From Haematobia irritans (Eukaryota > Arthropoda > Insecta > Diptera > Muscidae), in assembly GCF_050003625.1 (NCBI RefSeq), contig NC_134400.1:49790066-49854065 (forward strand): 64,000 nt of DNA, read 5' to 3'. The translations under genes and the position numbers were made by a program. Below are positions 43,316 to 56,281 of this stretch, piece after piece. Below the pieces are notes generated by a model. That model was not told the origin of the DNA. It saw nothing but the letters and a program-made list of their open reading frames with translations, and searched no databases. Position 1 is the first letter of the stretch; every line of letters starts with the position of its first letter.

Positions 43316-45345
43316 ACCAAGTATATACGGCCGCAAGTCTGGCCGAACTTGCGGCCAAGGTATCTTAAAACTTCCTAATACCGTAATATATACCACGTAG
43401 TCCATACGTGGTATATATTAAACTTAAAATGGCCGATTAAATACGTATATAATTAAGTTTGACATAATTTTCTATAGAAATAAAACATTGACAAAATAAA
43501 ATTTTGACAACATTTTCTATAGAAGTAAAATTTGGACAAAATTCTCTATAGAAATACGATTTTAACAAAATTTTCTATAGAAATAACATTTTGACAAAAT
43601 TTTCTATAGAAATAAAATTTTTACAAAATCTTCAAAAGATTTAAAATTTTGAGAACATTCTCTATAGAATTAAAATTTTGACAACATTTTCTACAGAAAT
43701 AAAATTTTGCCAAAATAATAAAATTTGACAAAATTTTCTATAGGAATAAAATTTCGACAAAATTTTCTATAGAAATAAAATTTTGACAAAATTTTCAATA
43801 GAAATAAAATTTTGCTAGATTATTTTTGCTCGAGTGGCATGATTATGAACCGATATGGACCAATTTTTGTGTGATTGGGGATCGGCTATATATAACTATA
43901 GACCGATATGGACCAATTTTGGCATGGTCATTAGCGGCCATATATTAACACCACGTTGCAAATTTCAACAAGATCGGATGAATTTTGCTCGTCCAAGTGG
44001 CTCCGGAGTTCAAATCTGGGGATCAGTTTATATAGGGGCTATATATAATTATGGACTGATATGGACCAATTTTTGAATGGTTCTTAGAGACTATATACTA
44101 ATACCATGTACCAAATTTCAGCCGGATCGGATGAAATTTGCATCTCTTAGAGGATCCGCAAAGAAAATCTGGGAATCGGTTTATACGGGGGCTATATCAG
44201 AGATGGTCTGTATCAAACATTTTAAGGTTTGCGACTGTCGCAAAGTTGTAAACGTCGTGAACGTCACATACACGTCGTAAATGTAGAAAAAGTAGCAAAC
44301 GTCGCAAACTCCAAATACTTCAGACCCTTCAGATAGGCAGCGAATGATATCCAAGATGATGATATATACGAAGAAGTTTCAATTCTCAGGAATGTTCATA
44401 AAATTATTAACGAGTTTAAAATACTTGAGAATATAGTTATTTCAATTGGAAATTTGAAGCCAAAATTACTATAAACTACTCGATGGTGCAGTAAACGTGA
44501 CGGTCGGTACTCGCTCATAGTTAACCTTTCACAAATTACTGCAGAAACTGGAAGGAAGGAAAACTACTTATTGCTGTTGCTGTTTAGAAAAAATTTTATA
44601 AAATCACTTTTTGGCTTCTTAGAACCAATTTCCATACTAATTAAAAATTTTCAAAATTGTAGCTAGTCATTCGTTGATGCAGCTAAAGCTTGGTCCACGA
44701 AAACCAAGAATAGTTTCAAGTTGTGAATGAGAGATGTAAATCTAGTAGAGTTTTGAATAAATACAATATAGGACATTTTTTGCATACTTTTTATCGGGGA
44801 GCTTAACTAAATTAAATTAAAAAATATTCACAATTTCTTTAATTCCAAATTAGGTTTTCTACACTAGGTTTACGACTTTTGCGACATACGTATTATACCG
44901 TCGTAAACGTATGTCGCAAAAGTCACAGTTTGCGACAGACCAACCCTGGGCTATATATAATTATGAACCGATATGGACCAATTGTTGCATGGTTGTTAGA
45001 GACCATATACTAACACCACGTACCAAATTTCAATCGGATCGGATGAATCTTGCTCCTCTAAGAGGCTCCGGAGTTCAAATCTGGGGATCGGTTTATATGG
45101 GGGCTATATATAATTATGGACCGATATGGACCAATTTTTGCATGGTTGTTAGAGACCGTATGCTAATACCATGTACCAAATTTCAGCCGGATCGGATGAA
45201 TTTTGCTCCTCTAAGAGGCTCCGGAGTTCAAATCTGGGGATCGGTTTATATGGGGGCTATATATAATTATGGACCGATGTGGACCAATTTTTGCATGGTT
45301 GTTAGAGACCATATACTAACACCATGTACCAAATTTCAGCCGGAT
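43316..45345 (-). mobile_element. Helentron-like family A, reversed, split by a hAT element
   Basis: The minus-strand 3' end starts with AAGTATATACGGCCGCAAG. A deletion brings the hairpin region next to AAGGTATCTTAAAAC. The palindromic variant seen at 34.37 kb recurs at about 43385-43420. The 29-bp array (43455-43815) and 153-bp monomers (43840-44197, 44949-45345) follow, interrupted by the hAT at 44198. The 5' end is lost. Confidence 0.75.
44198..44948. mobile_element. Non-autonomous hAT, 751 bp, target duplication GGCTATAT
   Basis: The left tip CAGAGATGGTCTGTATCAAA and the right tip (reverse complement CAGGGTTGGTCTGTCGCAAA) are imperfect inverted repeats. GGCTATAT flanks at 44190-44197 and 44949-44956. 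The subterminal parts repeat GTCGCAAA/TTTGCGAC and GTCGTAAACGT motifs in both orientations, which could be transposase binding sites. No transposase frame is present. Confidence 0.85.
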
Positions 45346-45851
45346 TATTTTTATCAATATAATAACATTTTAGATGACGACATTTTTATTTTTCTTAGAA
45401 CCATGTTCACTGAGCCAACATGGTTGCAGGTGAAAATGTCGCCGCAAAAATAGCTCTTATCATATTATTTTGTTCTTCGAATATGATTGAGACAATCATG
45501 TTTCTTCTTTGCGTGATTGCTCAGGGTCTGGCCCCATAGAACGTTAATTCTTCACTCATTTGGCCTCTGTGGTCATATGAGTGAAAATCGGGCGAAAGAT
45601 TTATATGGGAGCTATATCTAAACCTAAATCGATTTCAACCAAATCTAATACCCTTGACGATGCTATCAATTTTTCTCTTTGTGCAAACTTTGAATCAAAT
45701 GAGAGTGAAACTGTGGCTTCTATGCATTTATAATTGCATATCGGTAAGTGATTTTTTCAGGGTTCTATTGTGACTCAATACACAAACTTATTCAAAATTT
45801 GAAGTTGATTGGTCTAAAATTGCGATCTAGACATTGAATTCAAAAATTATA
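45346..45851. other. Unassigned, with a reversed family B monomer
   Basis: Bases about 45545-45655 match one family B monomer on the minus strand (TGGCCTCTGTGGTCATATGA, GCGAAAGA, TATGGGAGCTATATCTAAA). The rest is unassigned and non-coding. Confidence 0.55.
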
Positions 45852-46277
45852 CACAGAAAAAAATATCACCAGAATATTTCCAATTAAAAAGTCAATTGAA
45901 GTTGAATGTTTTTTCAATTAAAAAATTAATTTATAGAATTAACTTTTTAATCAAATTCAGAAGACTAAGTCAGTTAAAAAAAGTGATGAACATTTCTTAA
46001 TCAAAATAAAAACTCTAAGTCAATTCAGAAAGTAGTACCTTTTTAAAAATTAATTGGGGTTTGCATTCAAAATCAATTAAATTTTTAATTGAATCAATTA
46101 AAAAATTAATTGAAAATTGCTAATGACATCAATTAATTTTTTAATCAAGGATTTTTTCTATGCCCAATTAAAATTGTGATTGATACTATCATTTTCGTGA
46201 TTGAAGACATTTCAATTAAAAAATTAATTGGATCAATTAATTTCGTGATTGAATCAGAAAAATATTTTTTTTGTGTG
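45852..46277. mobile_element. MITE family E, 426 bp, TA target duplication
   Basis: The left tip CACAGAAAAAAATATCACC and the right tip AATATTTTTTTTGTGTG are inverted repeats flanked by TA (45850-45851, 46278-46279). The interior is full of CAATTAAAAAATTAATTG-type palindromes, so the transcript would fold strongly. It serves as the reference for the BEL-resident copy. Confidence 0.85.
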
Positions 46278-46398
46278 TAGATAGACTGGTACAGGGTATA
46301 GAAATTAACGGTTACAGTAAGCAGGTCGATCTGAAATTTCCTACGAGCTCTTCTGACGTTACTCGTATATACACTATATGTTCCAAATTTGAATCCTA

Positions 46399-46936
46399 CA
46401 CTGAAAAAAAAGATTTTTCTAAAGATTTTGTCTTTACACTAATTATTTTGGTATTGATTCCGAGCCAAAGAATCCTAGGAAGCAAATTTAAAATTTTCCT
46501 TTTTTCAGCTTTTCTTCTTCATATACTATCAAAGTCCGTTAAAAACGTATTAACGACAATTTCCAAATTCAGACTCGACTTCCAGTTGAAATTTTGCTAT
46601 GTTTCAAGTACAAAACGTCTTTAAAATAAAGTGTTGAAAAACATGTCTCATTTTTGAGCACTTTTTTGCTTTGCAATCAAGATGCAAAAAGACAACAAAT
46701 TTAGAGATAATTAAAGTCAAGTTGACCTTAGTCCAAAAAAATTGTCATGTTATGATACCCATTTTTAAATCGAATCACTTAACTATAAGGATGAAACCAC
46801 TCCATTAAAAAGTTTATTGTCTTTTGGACAAGGAAAAAACTTTATATCAAAGAAATGCGTCTTCTATGCTAAGCGAAATTCGTATTCGTTCTTAGGGACA
46901 TGAAATTTTGGCCTCACGACAATATTTTTTTCGGTG
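46399..46936. mobile_element. MITE family D, 538 bp, reversed, TA target duplication
   Basis: It begins CACTGAAAAAAAAGATTTTT and ends ACAATATTTTTTTCGGTG, flanked by TA (46397-46398, 46937-46938). The interior is the reverse complement of the other family D copies (GAAATGCGTCTTCTATGC). Shorter than its relatives through internal deletion. Confidence 0.8.
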
Positions 46937-46938
46937 TA

Positions 46939-48116
46939 TAAGTGAATTTTTGTAATTTTTGCCCCATAATCCTGTCGTTGGCCCCATAGTGTGCTGCATG
47001 CCAAATTCGGTCAAAATTTACCTCCGTGGGTCAACATTACATTCCGTTTTACTTGAAATTTTGCACAGAGAGTATAATATACATTTTAGCAATACGTGCC
47101 AAAAATGGTCGTCCCAAAGTCGAAAACATACAATGCCGTACATATCTTTCTATCGATAAATCATAAACTCACTATTGGGAAATTGCATAACAATGACCTT
47201 AGATTTAAATATTTTTTTATTATGGGTGCAGTTTCGTATGAACATCAAATTCTTTTTTTGTTCATGGTGACTTAATAGAGTGCATTAAATATTCTCTAAA
47301 CTTCGGATTCGGCTGTAATGCAGGAAGTCTCCAGCTACGGTTGAAATAGAATCGTTTAGCACCCATTGATAATAGAGAACAGTTCACCATACACTCAAAA
47401 ACTATTGACCTAATATGGAAGATTTTGCAACCTAAATTTTATATTATTTACACAATATTAAGAACAAATTTCTTTAAAATATTGACATTTTAATTAAAAG
47501 AAAGTTTACAATCCTGAAGCTATCTTTTATTTTCACTATGATTAGGACACAAATTTTGGACAGTTTCGTCCCTCTACTAAAGTCGGAGGTTTTTCAATTA
47601 AAGCAATTTTTCCTTAACTTAAAGAAAAACATATTGTAATTTAAAGAAATCCTTTTTAAATACACTGATATATTGAATCTTAAGATTAAAGATAAAAATT
47701 CTTCAAATATAGGCTAAGAGTTATTTTAAGGAGGGAAATTGGTTATCTTTAAAAATTTTAATTAAACTGGACTACAAATGCAGATGTCAGGTCGATATCA
47801 CACAAATAAGTATATATTTTTCGACAAATTCAAGAAAATGTTTTATACATAATAATTTTTTTCACCTTTTAAAGAAAATTTCGTAGTTTGAAGGAAACAA
47901 TTGGAGTTAAAAATTTGCAAAGATGTCTTTAGAGCCATACGAATTTCAAGATGGATAAAATTTACTAATTATAAGAAATTCTAAAGTATTTTTGTATAAT
48001 TTTTCCCCTTTTTTACATTTTAACGTACGCAAATAATTATTAAAGTCAAGTAAACATTATCAAAACATGAACTAAAATAGAATTAAATTGGCTTCAGTGC
48101 CATATAGTCTTCACTT
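46939..48116. other. Unassigned, with MITE fragments
   Basis: A family-B-like monomer trace lies near 47040-47160 (GAAATTTTGCACAGAGAGTA). At 47392 a TA-preceded CACTCAAAAACTATTGACC looks like a MITE left tip. Sequence from about 47760 to 48115 matches the interior of MITE F. The right tip is lost against the family B element that starts at 48117. No gene. Confidence 0.5.
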
Positions 48117-50063
48117 TTTATACCCTTCACTTTTTATACCAGGGTTAGTGCATATGTTTGCAACACCCAGAAGGAGACGAGATAGACACATGGTGTCTTT
48201 GGCAAAAATGCTCAGGGTGGGCTCCTGAGTCGATATAGCCATGTCCGTCTGTCCGTGAACATATTTTCGTAATCAAAGTCTAGGTCGCAGGTTTAGTCCA
48301 ATCGACTTCAAATTTGGCACAGGTATGTGTTTTGGCTCAGAATAGAACCCTATTGATTTTGGAAGAAATCGGTTCAGATTTAGATATAGCTCCCATATAT
48401 ATATTTCGCCCGATATGGACTTATATATCCCCACAAGCCAGAGTTTTACCCTAATTTGCTTAAAATTTTGCACAAAAAGAACAATTAGTACTATAGTCAA
48501 GTGTGCAAATTTTGAAATCGGTTCAGATTTAGATACAGCTCCCATATATATCTTTCGCCCGATGTGGACTAATACGGTCCAAGAAGCCAGAGTTTTACCC
48601 CAATTTTGTTAAAATTTTGCACTAGGAGTATAATTAGTAGCGTAGTCAAGTGTGCCAAAATTTTTTTGAAAACCGTTCAGATTTAGATATAGCTCCAATA
48701 TATAGCTTTCGCCCGATTTACACTCATATGACCACAGAGGCCAATTTTTAACTCCGTTTTAGTTGAAATTTTTCACAGGGAGTAGAATTAGCACTGTAGC
48801 TATGCGTGCTAAATTTGGTTGAAATCGGTTCAGATTTAGATATATCTCCCATATATGTCTTTCGCCCGATTTACACTCATATGACCACAGAGGCCAATTT
48901 TTAACTCCGATTTAGTTGAAATTTTGCACAGGGAGTAGAATTAGTATTGTAGCTATGTGTGCCAAATTTGATTGAAATCGGTTCAGATTTAGATATATCT
49001 CCCATATATAGCTTTCGCCCGATTTACACTCATATGACCACATAGGCCAATTTTTAACTCCAATTTAGTTTAAATTTTGCACAGGGAGTAGAATTAGCAT
49101 TGTTGCTTTGCGTGTCAAATTTGGTTGAAATCGGTTCAGATTTAGATATATCTCCCATATATGGCTTTCCCCGATTTACACTCATATGACCACAGAGGCC
49201 AATTTTTACCTCCGATTTAGTTGAAATTTTGCGCAGGGAGTAGAATTAGTATTGTAGCTATGTGTGCCAAATTTGATTGAAATCGGTTCAGATTTAGATA
49301 TATCTCCCATATATGGCTTTCGCCCGATTTACACTCATATGACCACAGTGGCCAATCTTTTACTCCTATTTAAATGAAATTTTGCACAGGGAGTAGAATT
49401 GGCATTGTATCTATGAGTGCCAAATTTGGTTGAAATCGGTTCAGATTTAGATATAGCTCCCATATATAGCTTTCGCCCGATTTACACTCATATGACCACA
49501 GAGGCCAATTTTTTGCCCCGATTTAGTTGAAATTTTGCACAGGGAGTAGAATTAGCATTATAGCTATGCGTGCCAAATTTGGTTTAAATCGGTTCAGATT
49601 TAGATATAGCTCCCATATATATGTTTTTCTGATTTCGAAAAAAATGGTCAAAATACCAACATTTTCCTTGTTAAATCACCACTGCTTAGTCGAAAAGTTG
49701 TAAAAATGACTCTAATTTTCCTAAACTTCTAATATACATATATATCGAGCGATAAGTCATAAATAAACTTTTGCGAAGTTTCCTTAAAATTGCTTCAGAT
49801 TTAAATGTTTCTTATATTTTTTTACTATCATTGTGTTTCACCCTAGTGCATTAGCCGACTTAAATTTTGAGTATATAGAATTTGTAGAAATCAAATTCTG
49901 TCCAGATCGAGTGATATTTAAATGTATGTATTTGGGACAAACCTTTACATATAGCCCCCAACACATTTGAAGGATGTTATATGGTATCGAAAATTTAGAT
50001 CTACAAAGTGGTGCAGGGTATAATATAGTCGGCCCCGCCCGACTTTAGGTTTTCCTTACTTTT
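48117..50063 (+). mobile_element. Helentron-like family B, long array
   Basis: The 5' TTTTTATACCCTTCAC is diverged and the GTCT/GTCC tract is reduced to about three units (48242-48256). About nine monomers of 153 bp follow (48370-49610), the largest B array here. The 3' subterminal AGTGGTGCAGGGTATAAT, the hairpin AGTCGG/CCGACT and TTTTCCTTACTTTTTT end it near 50063. The first two monomers differ from the rest, so it may be an older subfamily. Confidence 0.8.
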
Positions 50064-50974
50064 TTGTGTATATCTGTTATAATATGCATTTTGAAGCGGG
50101 TTTATATAAATACGAATAGTTTTATTAATATACCGCTTAAGAAGATTGAATATTCGATAAATGAGATCTGTGTCATAATTTTAATTTTATTGATCCTAGA
50201 TTTATAGCCAGAGAGGTCCCTTAAAATATCTTTATTTTAAAGAAGCCGCTTCTTTGGCTCGGATCCAAAACCGAAGTCGTTTATTGAAGGTTAAAATCTT
50301 TGGATCAAAGTAAACTTTTTTGAGTGTAGGATTAAATAATACTGAACGTACATTCTATAATCGTGAACTTTAATCCTTATATACACTCATAGAAAAAAAT
50401 CTGCTAAAAACAGCAGTCGATGTCTGCTGTTATATTTTTGTATTTCAGGGCGTAATGAACAACAATTTATAAAATTTTTAGGTTATAAAATTTTCCCCAA
50501 AGCATAATTAAGAACAAAAAGTAGTTTTTGGTATATTTTTGCACTGTAATATACTTACATGCTCCTAAATACGATCAGCAAACATTTTGTTTGCTGTTAT
50601 GCCTCAATTCGATAAATATTCAGATTTTTGGTCAAATACTATAGATATTCATAAAATATTATGTTAATTATGTTAGGATAGCTCATAAGTTGACATTTTT
50701 ATTTGTTTTAGCCAAAATAAAACATGTTTTAGTGTAATCGCGCTTCAAAAATAGAAGGAAATGTATGCTATTTCAGCAAACAGTGACTGCTGTCCCTTTT
50801 TCAGCAGAATTTCTGCTGTTTTAGCAGAATTTTCTGCTATCCCTACTAACAAATTTCTTTGGGTGTAGAGAACGTGTGGAATTGTTTGCAGATTTTCAAC
50901 ATATGTCCTGAGTTCAAGGCTACACAGAAAAAAGTGTCTTGTGAATTTAAAGACCATTTTAACTTCCACATAAA
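50064..50974. other. Non-coding, with a MITE at 50384-50865
   Basis: Apart from the MITE, bases 50220-50335 resemble the right part of MITE D (GCTTCTTTGGCTCGGATCC, TTTTTTGAGTG). No gene is seen. Confidence 0.55.
50384..50865. mobile_element. 482-bp MITE rich in CTGCT/AGCAG, TA target duplication
   Basis: The left tip CACTCATAGAAAAAAATCTG and the right tip (reverse complement CACCCAAAGAAATTTGTTAG) are imperfect inverted repeats, flanked by TA (50382-50383, 50866-50867). AGCAG/CTGCT is repeated many times close to both ends in opposite orientation, a pattern expected of subterminal transposase sites. No coding capacity. Confidence 0.75.
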
Positions 50975-52500
50975 TAATTATATATAACCCTCATATAAAC
51001 CGATCCCCAGATTTGGCTCGCGGAGCCTCTTAGAGAAGCAAATTTCATCCGATCCGGCTGAAATTTGGTACATGGTGTAAGTATATGGTCTCTAACAACT
51101 ATGCAAAAATTGGTCCATATCGGTTCATAATTATATATAGCTCCCATATAAACCGTTCCCCCGATTTGGCTTGCAGAGCCTCTAAGAGAAGCAAATTTCA
51201 TCCGATTCGGCTAAAATTTGGTGCATGCTCTCTAACAACGATGCAAACTTTGGTTCACATCGGTCCATAATTATATAGCCCTCATATAAACCGATCCCCA
51301 GATTTGACCTCCGGAGCCTCATGGATGAGCAAAATTTATCCGATTCGGCTGAAATGTGGTACGTGGTGTTAGTATATAGTCTCTGACAACCATGCAGAAA
51401 TTGGTCCATATCGGTCAATAATTATATGTAGCCCCATATAAACCGATCCCCAGATTTGACCTCCGGAGCCTCATGGATGAGCAAAATTCATCCGATTTGG
51501 TTGAAGTTTGGTACGTGGTGTTAGTATATGGTCTCTGACAACCATGCAGGAATTGGTCCATATCGGTCCATAATTATATGTAGCCCCAATATAAACCGAT
51601 CCCCAGATTTGACCTCCGGAGCCCCTTGGAAGAGCAAAATTCACCCGATCCGGTTGAAATTTGGTACGTGGTGTTAGTATATGGTCTCTAACAAACATGC
51701 AAAAATTGGTCCATACCGGTCTTAATTATATATAACACCCATTTAAACCGATCCCCAGATTTGACCTCCGGAGCTATGGGAGGAGCAAAATTCATCCGAC
51801 CCGGTTGAAATTTGATACGTGGTGAAATTTGGTACATTGCGCTAGTATGTGGCCGCTAACAACCATGCCAAAATTGGTCCATATCGGACTATAGTTATAT
51901 ATAGCCGATCCCCAAAAATAATCTACCAAAATTTTATTTCTATAGAAAATTTTGTCAAAATTTTATGACTATAGAAAATTTTGTCAAAATTTTATTACTA
52001 TAGAAATTTTTGTCAAAATTTTATTACTATAAATTATTTTGTCAAAACTTTATGACTATAGAAAATTTTGTCAAAATTTTATTACCATACAAAATTTTGT
52101 CAAGATTTTATTTCTATAGAAAATTTTGTCCAAATTTTATTTCTATAGACAATTTTGTCCAAATTTTATTACTATTGAAAATTTTGTCAAAACTTTATTA
52201 CTATAGAAAATTTTGTCAAAATGTTATTTCTATAGAAAATTTTGTGAAAATTTTATTGATATAGAAAATTTTGTTAAAATTTTATTTCTATAGGAAATTT
52301 TGTCAAACTGAATTATATACGTACCTTTTTATGAGAAGACGGTGTTGCGGTGTTTTAAGATACCTTGCCACCGACAAGTGTTACCATAGCCCAAGTAATT
52401 CGATTGCGGATGACAGTCTTTAGTACAAGTTTCTAAGCAATCCATGGTGGAGGGTACATAAGATTCGGCCTGGCCGAACCTACGGCCGTATATACTTGTT
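50975..52500 (+). mobile_element. Helentron-like family A, 5' truncated
   Basis: It starts within the 153-bp array at about 50975. Six to seven monomers, some with internal deletions, lead to the 29-bp array (51920-52300) and the full terminal block (ATTCGGCCTGGCCGAACC, CGGCCGTATATACTTGTT) ending at 52500. Confidence 0.8.
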
Positions 52501-52978
52501 TAGTTTTACCTTTCGCCTGGACGGAGAATCGAACCGAGGACCATGCGGTTTGTAAGCCCACAAACTATCCCCTGAGCTACGTAGCTGCTATTGTCATCAA
52601 CACACAATTATCTCTATAGCCATCAACGCACAGAGGAAAGCAATTATATTTACAGAGCATAATTTTGAGCACTCCCGAGCCGATGTAAAGAAACTTTATT
52701 GAACAGAAACATAACCTTAGTTAGCCAGTTTCTTACAAATACAACTTTTGGAAAAGGCAATAATGTAGTTTTACAAATATTCCAAAAATGTTCGCAAGAT
52801 TTCATAAAGACATTATGTGTCTTACTAATGACTTAAAGTTAGAAAAGAAAGGTGTTTGATATAAACGAAATGAACTGTGAGTTTTAAATTTTGGTTAAAA
52901 ATTTAATTTAAAAAAGCAATTAATTAAACAACTGTACGTTTTCGATACACGTTCTCCAAAAGCTTTTTTTGCGTGTCG
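52501..52978 (-). mobile_element. Element family H, reversed, with a tRNA-like head
   Basis: On the minus strand it ends GTCCAGGCGAAAGGTAAAA after a tRNA-like segment (GTAGCTCAGGGGATAG... GGTTCGATTC). It shares TTCGTTTATATCAAACAC and the tip GACACGCAAAAAAAG with the element at 60506-61348. Stems do not pair as in a real tRNA, so it is a tRNA-derived module and not a tRNA gene. Confidence 0.55.
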
Positions 52979-53524
52979 AGGCCGCTGAAACCACTGTTCG
53001 TTCGATACCATTATCCTTACAACTACTATGTCGGCAATGATGGCTATGCTTCGCTACTCATCCTTACCATTCTGTCATCCATCTATCTCCACTCACCTCC
53101 ATTTCGTTATTTGCGCTGGTTCGATTCTCTCTTGAAATAAAGAAGGAAGTTAAGGAAAATGTAGATATAATTTTTTGCAATTTATTTACATCTCGTTGAA
53201 GTTTAATGTTACATCTTCCTGTATTTAATTGATTTCATTTCCTCCATTACAGTGCTCTCAGTGCTGCTGCTGTTGTTGTTATGTGAGTGCGTGCCAATGT
53301 GTCTGTCGCTCTCACTTCACCGAACTGTGTCTGTGGAACTGTGAGGAAGAAGTTTTAATGGAAAAATAATATTGCTTAGAGGAAGTACTTGAAGGATACT
53401 TATTGTCAATATTTTATATATACACATATATATATATATAGAGAGAGAAAGAAATATATTTTGTTATACTTAAACTTTTAATATTATCCAAGTACTATCC
53501 CTATATGCTAATACACTGAAGGAA
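52979..53524. other. No gene recognised, microsatellite
   Basis: A (TA)n/(GA)n microsatellite lies at 53412-53450. Upstream, GCTGCTGCTGTTGTTGTT is a triplet-rich patch. The stretch may be unique host sequence, but no exon stands out. Confidence 0.5.
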
Positions 53525-54430
53525 AAACAAGTAATTAAGACAGAAAGTTCGGTCATGCCGAATCATATATACCCTCCATCACGAATTGCGCATGAAGATC
53601 CACTAAAGACTGCTATTGCCAATGGGAATAATTAGGTTGTGGTAACAGATGCCGATGGCAAGGTACCTTAAGCTTTCTTAAAATTGTGTTCTAAATTATA
53701 ACTTAGTCCATATGGAGTCTTTGTTAAGCAAAGCATGGAAATTTAAATACCTATAGGAGTCACTTTAATTCTTGATTGGCTTATATAGAGGTGGCTATGA
53801 ACCAATTTTTGCATGGTACTCCGAAGGTCTAATTAGGCCCCAGAAGTAAACTCTTGGAGGTACCGAAACGGATAAAAAATTTACACCTTCAATAGGCTCC
53901 GGAAATCAAATTTAGGAATCGGTTAGGGATCGGGGACCTTAATTAATTAATTAATTAATTATGGACCCATTTGAACTAATTTTTGTATAGCTGTTAGAGG
54001 CTACATGTTATAATGGACCGATATTGACCAATTTTTGCAGGATTCATACAGGGCATACAACGAAATAGGATGAAATTTACTCCTCCAAGAGGCTCCACAA
54101 ATCAAATTTTGAATCCGTTATTTATGCGGCAGTTACATAAAATTATGAACCGATGTAATAATGTCCACTTGCACTGTTGTTAAAGGCCATAACACATCAC
54201 GAAGCAAATTTTTACTGCTTCGGATGAAATTTACTTCTGCTACAGGCTCCGGAGGCAATCTGGAAAGTGATGATATGCGGACTATATAAATTATCGACTG
54301 ATATGGACTAATTTGTGCACGATTGTTAGAGGGCATATAATAACATCACGTTTCAACCGGATAGGATGAGATTTACTTATGGAATAGTCTCCGCAAATCA
54401 AAAACAAAATATTAAGAAACAAATAAAACT
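53525..54430 (-). mobile_element. Old, degenerate family A copy, reversed
   Basis: The minus-strand 3' end is recognisable as GTTCGGTCATGCCGAA and TACCCTCCATCACGAATTGC. Monomers to about 54410 are heavily mutated and partly deleted. An ATTA repeat is at 53941-53959. Confidence 0.65.
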
Positions 54431-54535
54431 TTCTATTAATTAGTCAAATGTATTGCCTTTTTGGAGTTTCGAACAATAATTTCTAATTAGCATTGTTGAT
54501 AATACAATATTAATTTGTTCGTTGAATAATTCAGC
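54431..54535. other. Short spacer
   Basis: AT-rich spacer between two reversed family A copies; nothing recognised. Confidence 0.4.
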
Positions 54536-56046
54536 TCAAACAAGTATATATTGCCGTAAGTTCGGTCAGGCCGAATCTTATGTACCCTCCACCATGGATT
54601 GCGTAGAAACTTCGACGAAAGACTGTAATCCACAATCGAATTACATGGGTTGTGATATCTTAAATCGATTTCTAAATTGTGAGTTAGTCCATATGTGGTA
54701 TATATTAGACAAAAAAGGTATGTGTAGGTAAGTCTACAAATAATTACGAATCGATATGGACTTTTGCACGGTACGTAGGGAGTCAGAATTGAAATATGAA
54801 CTTGGTATGGACCAATTTTTGTGTGATTGGGGATCGATTTATCTGAGGGCTATATATAACTATAGACCGATATGGACCTAGTTAGGCATGGTTGTTAACG
54901 GCCATATACTAGCACAATGTACCAAATTTCAGCTGACTCGGATGAAATTTGCTCCTCTAAGAGGCTCCAAAACCAAATCTCGGGATCGGTTTATATGGGG
55001 GCTATATATGATTATGGACTGATATGGACCACTTTTGGCTTAGTTGTTAAATATCATATACTACCACCACGTACCAAATTTCAACAAGATCGGATGAATT
55101 TTGCTTCTCCAAAAGGCACCGGAGGTCAAATCTGGGGATCGGTTTATATGGGGGCTATATATAATTATGGACCGATTTCGACTAATTTTTGCATGGGTGT
55201 TTGAGCCCATCTATTAACACCACGTACCAAACATCAACTGAATCAGATGAATTTTGGTCTTCCAAGAGGCTCCGGAGGTCAAATCTGGTGATCGGTTTAT
55301 ATGGCGGCTGTATATAATTATTGACCGATGTGGACCAATTTTTCCATGGTCATTAGAGACCATATACTAACACCATGTACCAAATTTCCGCCGGATCGGA
55401 CGAAATTTTCTTCTCTTAGAGGCTCCGCAAGCATAATCTGGGGATCGGTTTATATGGGGGCTGTATATAATTATGGACCGATGTGGACCAATTTTTCCAT
55501 GGTTGTTAGAGACCATATGCTAATACCATGTACCAACTTTCAGATGGATCGGATGAAATTTGCTGCCCATAGAGGGTCCGAATGCCAAATCGGGCGATCG
55601 GTTTATACGGAGGCTATAAATATATAATTATGGACCGATGCGGACCAATTTTTGCATGATGGTTAGAGACCATACACTAACACCATGTACCAAATTTCAG
55701 CCGGATCGGATGAAATTTGCTTCTCTTAGAGGGTCTGCAAGCCCAATTTGGGGGTCCGTTTATATGGGGGCTATACGTAAAAGTGGACCGATATGGCCCA
55801 TTTGCAATACCATCCGACCTATATCAATAACAACGACTTGTGCCAAGTTTCAAGTCGATAGTTTGTTTCGTTCGGAAGTTAGCGTGATTTCAACAGACGA
55901 ACGGACGGACATGCTCAGATCGACTCAGAATTTCACCACGACCCAGAATATATATACTTTATGGGGTCTTAAAGCAATATTTCGATGTGTTACAAACGGA
56001 ATGACAAAGTTAATATACCCCCATCCTATGGTGGAGGGTATAAAAA
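54536..56046 (-). mobile_element. Helentron-like family A, reversed, both ends present
   Basis: The 3' end (ACAAGTATATATTGCCGTAA) is at 54538 and the 5' end (CCTATGGTGGAGGGTATAAA) at 56046. About seven monomers fill 54780-55780, and the GTCC tract is reduced to about two units (55899-55909). It lacks the 29-bp AT array altogether, which supports the view that the AT array was an addition to the family. Confidence 0.8.
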
Positions 56047-56281
56047 TTTTAGCAATTGGTATAAAAAAATATTTGCTAAAATTTATGAATGTAACAAAAT
56101 AAAATATCCAACAAATAATTTGCCATAAATTGGGTATAAACGAATATACATAATTGGAAAAACTCTATTTGAAGAAGCAAAACTAAATTTTCTCCAGTTC
56201 CATTCCACAGCCACTGTCATTAGTTGCCGGCGAAGTTTCAAATATAAATTTGATCCCCATTTATTTCGATGGAATCAAGTA

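Noticed and set aside
48273..48545. 90-codon minus-strand protein
   Set aside because: It lies in family B monomers and is a frame left open by 153-bp periodicity.
52505..52590. tRNA gene on the minus strand (apparent TAC anticodon)
   Set aside because: The B box is good but acceptor and T stems do not pair and the anticodon loop is six bases; the segment belongs to repeat family H.
53026..53130. Host coding exon
   Set aside because: The composition is less AT-rich than its surroundings, but I could not find a long frame with splice sites and a recognisable product.
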